Shown here in pieces: positions 35,970-43,662 of a DNA stretch of 64,000 nt. Source of the DNA: Candidatus Enterococcus leclercqii (GTDB lineage: Bacteria; Bacillota; Bacilli; Lactobacillales; Enterococcaceae). The stretch lies in NCBI RefSeq assembly GCF_009933135.1, contig NZ_MAEH01000006.1, forward strand, positions 50,904-114,903. The letters run 5' to 3'. The first letter of the stretch is position 1; every line of letters starts with the position of its first letter. The translations under genes and the position numbers were made by a program. The notes below the pieces were generated by a model. It had not been told where the DNA came from and made no database searches. It saw only the letters and a list, made by a program, of their open reading frames with translations.

Positions 35970-36566
35970 TTATAAATATTTCAGCAAAGCTACAAACAAC
36001 AACTCGCTGGAAGCTGCTCCGGGATCAATGTGACCAATAGCTCGTTCTCCCAGATAGGAAGCCCGTCCTTTTTTAGCTACCAGTTCAGCGGTATGTTCTT
36101 TCGCTGTATGAACCACGGTCTCCGTCAGTTGCCCTTTTTTTAAAGCCGCTACTGCAGGAAGCCAGACATCCACCATGGTTTTGTCCTCGGCTGCAGCTTT
36201 CCCTCGCAGCTGAATCATTTGCAAGCCTTGTTCCATGACTTCGCCCAGCTGTTCTTGGCTGTCGATTTCAACGATATCTTTGACGGCTTTGGTGATTCCC
36301 ATAAAGGCTGAGCCGTACAATGGGCCGGAAGCACCGCCGACTTTTGAAATCAATGCCATGGCTAGAATTTTGGCGGTATCGGTAATGGATGTCGGCTGTT
36401 TTGCTGCGAAATCGGCTTCATAGGCAGCCATGCCGCGAGCCATGTTGTTTCCGTGATCTCCGTCGCCGATGGGAGTGTCCAACTCGCTGAGGTAGCCTTT
36501 ATTTGCTTCGATGGCTTGACCAAAATCAGCGAGCCACGCTTGAAATTCTGTGACCGTCATTTTCAT
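35970..36566 (-). CDS. dhaL: Dihydroxyacetone kinase, ADP-binding subunit DhaL
   Basis: This 198-residue protein has DTPIGDGDHGNNMARG at 30-45, with Asp30, Asp35 and Asp37 coordinating the Mg-ADP pair, then GGASGPLYGSAF and DPGAASSELLF. In PTS-dependent systems DhaL holds ADP permanently; it is rephosphorylated by DhaM and passes phosphate to dihydroxyacetone bound to DhaK. It is 48 bp downstream of dhaK. Confidence 0.95.
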   Translation of the reverse strand: MKMTVTEFQAWLADFGQAIEANKGYLSELDTPIGDGDHGNNMARGMAAYEADFAAKQPTSITDTAKILAMALISKVGGASGPLYGSAFMGITKAVKDIVEIDSQEQLGEVMEQGLQMIQLRGKAAAEDKTMVDVWLPAVAALKKGQLTETVVHTAKEHTAELVAKKGRASYLGERAIGHIDPGAASSELLFVALLKYL

Positions 36567-36614
36567 TGGTACAATCGCTCCTTTGTTCTTTCTATCTAAA
36601 AATCAATGGTCTTA

Positions 36615-37598
36615 TTACCAACTGATGACCTCAACCGGGCTTTGCAATGCGAAAAGCCAGCTCTCTTCTTGCAGATCCACCAGTGTCAAACTGATGCCCA
36701 CCATATCCAAAGAAGTCATGTAGTTGCCCACTTTGGCAAAAGAAACAGCCACCTTTTTTTCTGCTAAAAGATTTTGCACATCATTCATGAAGACAAACTG
36801 CTCCATCAAAGGTGTGGCTCCCATGCCATTCACCAATACAGCCACTTGCTCTGGTTTTCGATCATAATTTGAAAGCAGTTTGGTCACCAGCTCTTCAGCA
36901 ATCCCGCGAGAAGTCAACAGTTTTTCTCGACGATAGCCCGGCTCACCGTGGATTCCCACGCCAAATTCCATTTCATCTTCAGCCAATTCAAAGCCAGGTT
37001 TGCCTACTTCTGGGACAGTCGCCCCACGCAATGCCACCCCGATGGTCTTGATAGCAGGCAGTAATTGTTCACCCAATGCCTTCAGCTCTGCCAAGGAGGC
37101 ACCATTACGAGCAGCATCCCCGATGATTTTGTGCACCAGAACGGTTCCGGCCACGCCCCGCTTGCCAGCTGTATAGGTACTGTTTTCCACAGCGACATCA
37201 TCGTCCACTACCAGCATCTCCACTTGGATATCTTCCATTTCTGCCAAATCTTTGGCCATTTCAAAATTCAAAATATCGCCAGTGTAATTTTTTACGATCA
37301 ATAAAACGCCCTGTCCTTGATCTGCAGCTGCTATTGCCGTCTGGATCTGATCGGGTGTCGGTGAAGTAAAGACATCCCCCAAAACGGCTGCACTCAGCAT
37401 TCCGTCGCCGACAAAGCCGGCATGGGCGGGTTCATGACCGCTGCCACCACCAGAAACCAGGCCAACTTGGGGTTGCTGCTTGTTTTTAGCGATGACCCGG
37501 CTGTCAGCAACTTGATGAATCAGATAAGGATAGCTCTTCACCAATCCTTGTTGCATTTCACTGATGATTTCACCGGGTTTATTGATGATCTTTTTCAT
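36615..37598 (-). CDS. dhaK: Dihydroxyacetone kinase, substrate-binding subunit DhaK
   Basis: This 327-residue protein has GLVSGGGSGHEPAHAGFVG at 46-64, NYTGDILNFEMA at 104-115, VDDDVAVENS, and GVGIHGEPG with His217 as the residue that binds dihydroxyacetone covalently as a hemiaminal. It is cytoplasmic and works with DhaL and DhaM. The ATG follows AAAGGCGG. It lies 50 bp after dhaM. Confidence 0.95.
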   Translation of the reverse strand: MKKIINKPGEIISEMQQGLVKSYPYLIHQVADSRVIAKNKQQPQVGLVSGGGSGHEPAHAGFVGDGMLSAAVLGDVFTSPTPDQIQTAIAAADQGQGVLLIVKNYTGDILNFEMAKDLAEMEDIQVEMLVVDDDVAVENSTYTAGKRGVAGTVLVHKIIGDAARNGASLAELKALGEQLLPAIKTIGVALRGATVPEVGKPGFELAEDEMEFGVGIHGEPGYRREKLLTSRGIAEELVTKLLSNYDRKPEQVAVLVNGMGATPLMEQFVFMNDVQNLLAEKKVAVSFAKVGNYMTSLDMVGISLTLVDLQEESWLFALQSPVEVISW

Positions 37599-37648
37599 TA
37601 AAATCCGCCTTTCTCTTGTGTCTTTTTGCTTTCTTTACAGTAGTCGGT

Positions 37649-38047
37649 TCAAGACCAGCCTTTTTGGCCAGCGTTTTGTGCTTCTTGTAAAATATGTGCC
37701 AAGTCATCGGAGACCCCCGCTGTGATCGCAGCGGCAAAAGCGCCTTCTACCAGCGGTGCATCCACCAATTTATACTTTGCCTGCAATTCCGGTTCCAGCA
37801 TGTCATAGGCCAGCTCACTGGAAAGTACCGCACTGCCCAAATCGGCAAAAACCAAAAAAATATCACTGTCTTGCGCATCTTCGGCAGCGGCGATAATTTT
37901 CGTAGGATCACTGCCCAGTTCTCCTGTGGCTGTCCCTCCCAGAGAATAGATGGCAACATCCGCTGATTGTGACATTTGTCGAATCATTTCTTTGATCCCA
38001 TCTGTGATTTGTTGGCTGTGAGAGACCAGAAAAATACTTTTTTTCAT
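37649..38047 (-). CDS. dhaM: PTS-dependent dihydroxyacetone kinase phosphotransferase DhaM (EIIA-man-like)
   Basis: This 132-residue single-domain EIIA-man-like protein has FLVSHSQ with phospho-acceptor His10, GGTATGELGSDPTKI, FADLGSAVLSSELAYDML and VDAPLVEGAFAAAITA. Unlike E. coli DhaM it lacks fused HPr and EI domains, as usual in Firmicutes, so it takes phosphate from general HPr. It couples glycerol use to the PTS. The ATG follows GAGGTG. Confidence 0.93.
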   Translation of the reverse strand: MKKSIFLVSHSQQITDGIKEMIRQMSQSADVAIYSLGGTATGELGSDPTKIIAAAEDAQDSDIFLVFADLGSAVLSSELAYDMLEPELQAKYKLVDAPLVEGAFAAAITAGVSDDLAHILQEAQNAGQKGWS

Positions 38048-38118
38048 TTTTTCACCTCATCTGTTTTGAAGGGAGCTTGTTTCACGTAAAGCCGTCGTTT
38101 TTTAGCTTCACGAGGATA

Positions 38119-38145
38119 GCCGGGACCTCATCTGAGCGTCCCGGC
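38119..38145 (-). other. Intercistronic hairpin between gldA and dhaM
   Basis: An 8-bp perfect GC stem GCCGGGAC/GTCCCGGC with an 11-nt loop lies in the 105-bp gap just after the gldA stop. No T-tract follows on the minus strand, so it looks more like a processing or stabilising element or a partial attenuator than a full terminator. Confidence 0.55.
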
Positions 38146-38152
38146 CCGCCTT

Positions 38153-39292
38153 TTATGCTAATCCGTTACGAATTTTATAGTCCTGACCGATACGGTCGGC
38201 CACAATCAATGCATTCGCCACTGCTTCTTCGGAGATTGGAAATGGCATGGAATGGATGGATTCTTCTGGGATGCAGGCGATCTTAGCCACCGCCAAAGCT
38301 TCTTCAAAACTGATTTCTGTCACACCCAGATCTGCCAATGTCAGTGGCAAACCGACAGAAGCGCAGAAATCCATGACAGCTTCAAGCTCTGATTTAGCGG
38401 CATCTTCCATTACCAGTTGGACAATGGTGGCAAAAGCAACTTTTTCACCATGCAGGTAGTGGTGTGTGCCTGCCAACACCGTCATGCCATTATGAATTGC
38501 ATGAGCCGCTGCCAAGCCGCCACTTTCAAAACCTAAACCGGAAAGTAAGATATTGGTTTCGATAATCTTGTTGAAAGCTTCCGTCACTAAGTTGGCTTCA
38601 CAGGCAATTTTAGCTTGGAGTCCGTCTGCCTTTAGATTTGTCCAGCACAGTTCAGCCAATGCCAAAGCTGCATAGGTCCCAATTGCGGGTTCCGTCAATC
38701 CTTCGCGAGAGCCCATAGGCAAGCTGGCATTGACCCGTGAGTATGAATTATGCGTCGCGCGAGCTTCAAAATATGTGGATAAAGCATCTCCCATCCCGGC
38801 TACCAAAAAACGAACCGGCGCTGCGGCAACGACTTTGGTATCAACCATGACCACACTAGGGCTTTGTTTGAAATAGGCATAATCATCAAAAGAACCATCT
38901 GCATGATACAGTACAGCAGAATGGGAAGTTGGGGCATCAGTAGCGGCAATCGTCGGCACAATGATTAAATGTTCGCCTTCTGCTACGACTTTGGAAGCAT
39001 CAATAGCTTTGCCGCCCCCTAAACCAATAATGCAGTCGGTATGATTTTCGGCTGCGACTTGTTGCAAGCGTTTGGTTTCTTCACGAGTTACTTCGCCATT
39101 GAAGCCGCCTTCTACAAAGTGGATACCAAATTTTTTGGCCGTTGCATCTAGTTGGGGACGGACCCGATTAACATCATCTGGGTTGGCGATCAACAGAGCC
39201 GATTGACCGAATGTCGAAACAAAGTAGCCCAGATTCAATAGTTCATCTTCGCCTTGCACATATTTTGTTGGTAAGATCAATGCTTTTCTCAT
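38153..39292 (-). CDS. gldA: Glycerol dehydrogenase
   Basis: This 379-residue zinc-dependent enzyme oxidises glycerol to dihydroxyacetone with NAD. It shows IIGLGGGKAIDASK for NAD binding, PTIAATDAPTSHSAVLY, GMGDALSTYFEA with the first Zn ligand (Asp about 169), AAHAIHNGM and HYLHGEKVAF with the two His ligands. ATG 39292 follows GGAGG with good spacing; a TTG two codons upstream is less likely. It is first in the dha operon, feeding dihydroxyacetone to DhaKLM. Confidence 0.94.
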   Translation of the reverse strand: MRKALILPTKYVQGEDELLNLGYFVSTFGQSALLIANPDDVNRVRPQLDATAKKFGIHFVEGGFNGEVTREETKRLQQVAAENHTDCIIGLGGGKAIDASKVVAEGEHLIIVPTIAATDAPTSHSAVLYHADGSFDDYAYFKQSPSVVMVDTKVVAAAPVRFLVAGMGDALSTYFEARATHNSYSRVNASLPMGSREGLTEPAIGTYAALALAELCWTNLKADGLQAKIACEANLVTEAFNKIIETNILLSGLGFESGGLAAAHAIHNGMTVLAGTHHYLHGEKVAFATIVQLVMEDAAKSELEAVMDFCASVGLPLTLADLGVTEISFEEALAVAKIACIPEESIHSMPFPISEEAVANALIVADRIGQDYKIRNGLA

Positions 39293-39395
39293 TTTCAAAA
39301 ACCTCCAGTTTTTTTCAAATCAACAGAGCTTCACTGTTCCCGTCTGCGGCCGCAATCAGGATTTCTCGTCAGTTGTTCATCAGCTTTCTATCAAC

Positions 39396-39473
39396 TGAAA
39401 GCGCTGCAACTGATTACATTGCTATAATAAGCCCCCCGCTGATAAAAAGCATGACACTACGATAACGCTTTCT
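39396..39473 (-). promoter_or_regulatory. Two cre-like sites in the gldA/PocR-type regulator intergenic region
   Basis: TGAAAGCGCTGCAA (39396-39409) and CGATAACGCTTTCT (39460-39473) each match the cre consensus TGWNANCGNTNWCA except at two positions. A TATTAT element between them on the minus strand is a possible gldA -10. This suggests CcpA repression. No dyad for the PocR/AraC protein was recognised with confidence. Confidence 0.5.
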
Positions 39474-39619
39474 TATCTGTTTAGATGGGATTATCTTGCA
39501 AAATGGTAATTATTTGTTATCCCACAGGAAAGTTCTATAATGAAGACAACACAATGTCGCGGTGCAACCTAACTAAAGAACGTTGCAGAAATTGAAAGCA
39601 CAAGAATGGAGAGGCACAA

Positions 39620-40636
39620 ATGGCTGAACGCTTTGATATCGAACGGGTCTTAGATCTGAACAAGTGGGAGATCTTACAAGAAAAAATCGCGACTGCGACT
39701 GACTTAGCCATCATTCTGGTGGATTATCGTGGCAAACCGATTACCCGCCACAGCCAGGTGAAACCTTTTTGCCGACTGGCTCGTAATCATCCACAGCTGT
39801 CTGTTTACTGCGAAAAGTGCGATGCCCGCGGTGGTGTCGAGGCGGTTCGAACCGGTGAACCTTTCATTTATCGTTGCCATTTTGACATTATTGATATGGC
39901 GATTCCCATCATGGTCGACAATCATTATGTCGGGGCAATTATGGCTGGTGAAATTATGGCTGAACATCATCAAGAGCAGTTGGAACAAGTATTGAACCTG
40001 TCTGAACGAGAAGATGTCCGTTCTTTCAAAGCGCAGCACCAGGACTTGATTGATGCTTATCCCAGACTCTCCTTGACTAAATTAACTGAAGTCGCTGCCA
40101 TGTTGGAACAACTAAGCGAATACATCGTCACCGAAGCCATCAAGAAAGACTATCTTGTCAAAGCCTATAAGCAGACCTTGCGAATCGCCAAACGAGAGAC
40201 TGATGACGCGTATCCTTCGACAGAAGATACCGCCGACTTAGAATTTGTCAGAGAAGATCTCCGCCAATCCCTCTTGGAAAAACGGTTAACAGATACCGGC
40301 ATCTATCAAGCAAAAAATCGGACACTGCAGCCGGCCATTGATGCGGTTTTTGCCAACAAAGCCGCACACTTAGATTTGGCAAGTCTGGCAGAATTGGTTA
40401 ACCTCAGTCCCACCTATCTGAGTCGATTGTTGCGGGAAGAATTTGGCGAGCCCTTCAGCCAAATCTATGCCAAGCTGAAAATTCACTGGGCAGAAGAATT
40501 GCTGTCTTCCACTGAACTGTCCATTGCTGAAATCAGCGACACTCTCGGCTATTTGGAACCCAGCTATTTCATTCGCTCTTTCAAAAAAATCAAAGGAACC
40601 ACTCCGCTAAAATGGCGACAGAGTTTGGGGAAATGA
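39620..40636 (+). CDS. PocR-domain AraC-family transcriptional regulator
   Basis: This 338-residue protein has an N-terminal PocR sensory domain (about 10-175; KPFCRLARNHPQLSVYCEKCD, AIPIMVDNHYVGAIMAGEIM) and a C-terminal AraC double HTH (about 235-335; LDLASLAELVNLSPTYLSRLLREEFGEPF, SIAEISDTLGYLEPSYFIRSFKKIKGTTP). PocR domains sense small diols or related compounds and activate glycerol or propanediol genes. It is divergent from gldA and likely activates the dha operon. The ATG follows GGAGAGG. Confidence 0.9.
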   Translation: MAERFDIERVLDLNKWEILQEKIATATDLAIILVDYRGKPITRHSQVKPFCRLARNHPQLSVYCEKCDARGGVEAVRTGEPFIYRCHFDIIDMAIPIMVDNHYVGAIMAGEIMAEHHQEQLEQVLNLSEREDVRSFKAQHQDLIDAYPRLSLTKLTEVAAMLEQLSEYIVTEAIKKDYLVKAYKQTLRIAKRETDDAYPSTEDTADLEFVREDLRQSLLEKRLTDTGIYQAKNRTLQPAIDAVFANKAAHLDLASLAELVNLSPTYLSRLLREEFGEPFSQIYAKLKIHWAEELLSSTELSIAEISDTLGYLEPSYFIRSFKKIKGTTPLKWRQSLGK

Positions 40637-40812
40637 GCTTGTTTGATTCCAGTTAGTCCATTTTCTCTCCATAAAATATAGTCTTGCGTAACGTCTTAAA
40701 ATCTTCTCAAAACTCCAGAAAAATTGACTGCTCACTCCGCTTACCCGCAAAAACCTTGTCACTAGCAGACATTCCACGTTTTTTGAAGCTGTGAACTGTC
40801 CTTTTAAAACTG

Positions 40813-40856
40813 AAAACGCACGACAATCGCGTCTGTTCGCGGTTGTCGTGCGTTTT
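40813..40856. terminator. Bidirectional terminator between the PocR regulator and maeE
   Basis: A 14-bp stem AAAACGCACGACAA/TTGTCGTGCGTTTT with a nested CGCG/CGCG pairing lies between convergent genes. Confidence 0.88.
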
Positions 40857-40911
40857 ATCTTTTTTACATAAATCCTCTACTGGAAAAACTTACATAGGCT
40901 GTTGAAAAGGG

Positions 40912-42081
40912 TCAGGCCTTGTCCATCACAGCATCCCGAACTGCGGCAGCGACAACTTTAGCTACTCCTTCTTGAAAAGCATCGGGAATGATGTTGGTTG
41001 TGCTCAACTCTTCATCTGGAATCAGGCTAGCAATCCCTTTGGCAGCTGCAATTTGCATGTCTACTGTAATTTTACGGGCCCGCGCATCCAAGGCGCCTCG
41101 GAAAATCCCTGGAAACGCCAGAACGTTATTAATTTGGTTTGGAAAATCGCTGCGGCCGGTACCGGCAATATACGCGCCGCCTGCCAACGCTTCATCGGGG
41201 AAGATTTCTGGCGTTGGGTTAGCCATTGCAAAAATCACTGGTTTGTCTGCCATGTCCTTGATCCATTCCTGTTTCAACGCTCCCGGTGCGGAAACTCCTA
41301 CGAAAATGTCGGCACCTGCCAATGCAGTGTGCAGATCTCCAGAAAGATGTTCTGGGTTGGTCAGTTTTGCGATTTCAGCATGGTGTGGGGGTAATTGCTC
41401 ACTGTCCTCCTCATTCAAAATACCGATTTTATCCACAACAACTACGTTTTTCGCACCAGCAGCTAAAAATTTGCGTGTCACCGACAGGCCTGCCGAACCG
41501 CCACCGTTAACTACGATTTTTACTTCTTCCAACGACTTGCCAATCAGCTTCAAACTGTTAAAGACTGCCGCCAATACAACAATTGCTGTGCCGTGCTGGT
41601 CATCATGGAAAACAGGAATATCGCATTCTTCAATCAGACGACGTTCGATTTCAAAGCAGCGAGGGGCACTGATATCCTCCAAATTAACACCGCCAAAAGT
41701 CGGCGCCAAAGCTTTGACGATAGCAATGATTTCTTCGGTGTCTTGCGTATCCAAAACAATTGGGATCGAATCAACATCCGCAAAACGTTTGAACAATGCA
41801 GCTTTTCCTTCCATTACCGGCATTGCAGCCTCTGGACCGATGTTGCCTAATCCTAAAACAGCAGAGCCGTCACTGATAACCGCCACCGTATTCTTTTTAG
41901 TGGTCAGTTCATATGCCAATGCGCGATCTTCGGCAATCGCGGAAGACACTGCGGCAACTCCCGGTGTGTAAGCAATACTCAGGTCGCGGCGATCATTGAT
42001 AGGTACTTTGGAAATGACCTCCAATTTACCACCATGTGCTTTTGCTTGTTGCAACGCCAATTCTTTTACATCTTCTGCCAT
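40912..42081 (-). CDS. maeE: Malic enzyme (NAD-dependent, decarboxylating)
   Basis: This 389-residue enzyme converts malate to pyruvate and CO2. It has SIAYTPGVAAVSSAI, AVISDGSAVLGLGNIGPEAAMPVMEGK, FGGVNLEDISAPRCFEIE, PVFHDDQHGTAIVVLAA and NGGGSAGLS for NAD(P) binding, all typical of the short bacterial malic enzymes. ATG 42081 is chosen because GGAGG precedes it; an ATG seven codons upstream overlaps that site. It lies 41 bp after maeP, forming a malate uptake and decarboxylation operon divergent from maeKR. Confidence 0.93.
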   Translation of the reverse strand: MAEDVKELALQQAKAHGGKLEVISKVPINDRRDLSIAYTPGVAAVSSAIAEDRALAYELTTKKNTVAVISDGSAVLGLGNIGPEAAMPVMEGKAALFKRFADVDSIPIVLDTQDTEEIIAIVKALAPTFGGVNLEDISAPRCFEIERRLIEECDIPVFHDDQHGTAIVVLAAVFNSLKLIGKSLEEVKIVVNGGGSAGLSVTRKFLAAGAKNVVVVDKIGILNEEDSEQLPPHHAEIAKLTNPEHLSGDLHTALAGADIFVGVSAPGALKQEWIKDMADKPVIFAMANPTPEIFPDEALAGGAYIAGTGRSDFPNQINNVLAFPGIFRGALDARARKITVDMQIAAAKGIASLIPDEELSTTNIIPDAFQEGVAKVVAAAVRDAVMDKA

Positions 42082-42122
42082 GATTATGGCCTCCTTATTC
42101 ATTTTATCGTTACTTTTGCTTA

Positions 42123-43469
42123 TCAGAAAATCATCCGTAAAATAGCAGTCATAGCGATTACCGTGATTGCGCCTCCCAATCGCGTCGCAACTTGGGCAAA
42201 CGGCATCAAATTCATACGATCAGCAGTACTTAAGATTGCCACATCACCAGTCCCCCCCATTCCGCTTTGACACGCAGAAATGATTGCTGCTTCAATCGGA
42301 TACATGTTCATGAAACGTGCCACCACAAAACCTGTAGCAATGACGGTAAAGACAACACTGATGACCACCAAAAAGTATTGGATACTCAAGGTGCCGACCA
42401 CATCTTTTAAAGGAATATAAAGTAAACCCAGCCCTGCCATCAATGGAAAGGTAAAGTTGCCGGAAATAAACTTGTAGAGCTGCTTAGAGCCATGCTGTGT
42501 TTCCACGGGTACCACGTTCAGATATTTCAAAAAGGCCGCCAAAACAATCATCAGAACCGGACCGGGAAAACCAGTTAAGTGCTGCAACAGACCACCAGCG
42601 ATAAACAAGGTGCAGGCGGTTAACACCCCGGCGCCCATCTTTTTGATATCAAATTCACCGGAATCATCTTTTAACGCATCTGCCATATCGTCAGTATTAC
42701 TCATTTTTACTAACTGACCTCCACCGGAAAGATCTGGACGCTTTTCACCCCAGCGAGAGAGCAGTGCGGTACACATGATAGCAAAAAAATTACCAATGAT
42801 TGTAGCCGGAATCAATTGTGCAACCAGCTGTTCGCTGCCCAGGCCGGTGATTGCACTATAACCTAGCGATAAAGGTAAGATTCCTTCCCCAATCCCACCA
42901 GCTAAGACCGGTGTGACGATGAAAAACAAAGTATGTTGCCATTCCAATCCCAAAAGCACACCCACCAACGTTCCAACTCCCATCGCACAAATCATCCCCA
43001 ACATCATAGGAATAATCATCCGCATCAAGCCTTGGACGAGAATCTTGCGGTTCATCCCCAAAATACTACCACAGACTAAGCAAGCAATATAAAAGTACAG
43101 AAAATTGGCCTGCTTCATCAAAATATCGGCAGAATCCAGAACATTTTGGTTAACCAAGTTGAAAAATACCAATATAGAAGGCACGAGCAACGACAAAATT
43201 GCTGGTCCACCAAAATTTTTCAAAAACGGAATAGTTGCACCAATTGTCCCCAGCAACCACCCCAAAGTCAAGATGACGGCAAAACCGCCCAGCATGTTCA
43301 CCGGCAATTGCTCCAGCAGTGCCGTCGCAACAATTACTGCTGACAGAGCTAAGTACACTGGCAATGGTACGGAACCGACTTTGATCTGCATCCACTTCTC
43401 AAATGTCTTCCCCCCTTTTACCGTTGGCGCTTTTGTCGTTACATCATGAGGCGCGATTCTTTTCTCCAT
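42123..43469 (-). CDS. maeP: Malate permease of the 2-hydroxycarboxylate transporter family
   Basis: This 448-residue protein has about 11-12 membrane helices. The two 2HCT re-entrant-loop motifs are visible as LAGGIGEGILPLS and CQSGMGGTGDVAIL. Family members CitS, MleP and CimH carry citrate or malate with protons or sodium. Pairing with malic enzyme makes malate the likely substrate. The ATG follows GGAGGG. It is first in the mae operon, with a cre-like site and three AT boxes in the divergent promoter region. Confidence 0.9.
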   Translation of the reverse strand: MEKRIAPHDVTTKAPTVKGGKTFEKWMQIKVGSVPLPVYLALSAVIVATALLEQLPVNMLGGFAVILTLGWLLGTIGATIPFLKNFGGPAILSLLVPSILVFFNLVNQNVLDSADILMKQANFLYFYIACLVCGSILGMNRKILVQGLMRMIIPMMLGMICAMGVGTLVGVLLGLEWQHTLFFIVTPVLAGGIGEGILPLSLGYSAITGLGSEQLVAQLIPATIIGNFFAIMCTALLSRWGEKRPDLSGGGQLVKMSNTDDMADALKDDSGEFDIKKMGAGVLTACTLFIAGGLLQHLTGFPGPVLMIVLAAFLKYLNVVPVETQHGSKQLYKFISGNFTFPLMAGLGLLYIPLKDVVGTLSIQYFLVVISVVFTVIATGFVVARFMNMYPIEAAIISACQSGMGGTGDVAILSTADRMNLMPFAQVATRLGGAITVIAMTAILRMIF

Positions 43470-43545
43470 CTGTTTTCCCTCCTGTTGAATAAGTCGGCAT
43501 CAGTGTCGTGGTCACTGTGCTGTCTTGTTTACATCCACAGCATAC

Positions 43546-43637
43546 GGGAAGCGATTACATTTTCGGAGATTATTTAACTAATTTAAGCAACTCAACTTAT
43601 TTAAGTACCTAGATTACCTGACCGCCTATGCTATACT
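43546..43637. promoter_or_regulatory. Divergent maeP / maeKR control region
   Basis: A cre-like GGGAAGCGATTACA (43546-43559) has two mismatches to consensus. Three AT boxes follow: TTATTTAA (43570-43577), TAATTTAA (43579-43586) and TTATTTAA (43597-43604). A -10 TATACT (43632-43637) precedes maeK without a good -35, as expected for an activator-dependent promoter. The boxes are candidate MaeR sites. Confidence 0.5.
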
Positions 43638-43662
43638 GATGGAGAAAAAAGGGGGGAATCCG

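Noticed and set aside
39620..40636. A two-component or PTS-linked regulator for the glycerol operon
   Set aside because: The N-terminal domain is PocR-like and the C-terminus is AraC-type; no receiver or PRD domain is present.
40988..41971. A 327-residue open frame antisense to maeE
   Set aside because: It lies wholly inside a well-supported gene, has no ribosome site and is composed of low-complexity Ser/Ala/Pro codons expected from the complementary frame.
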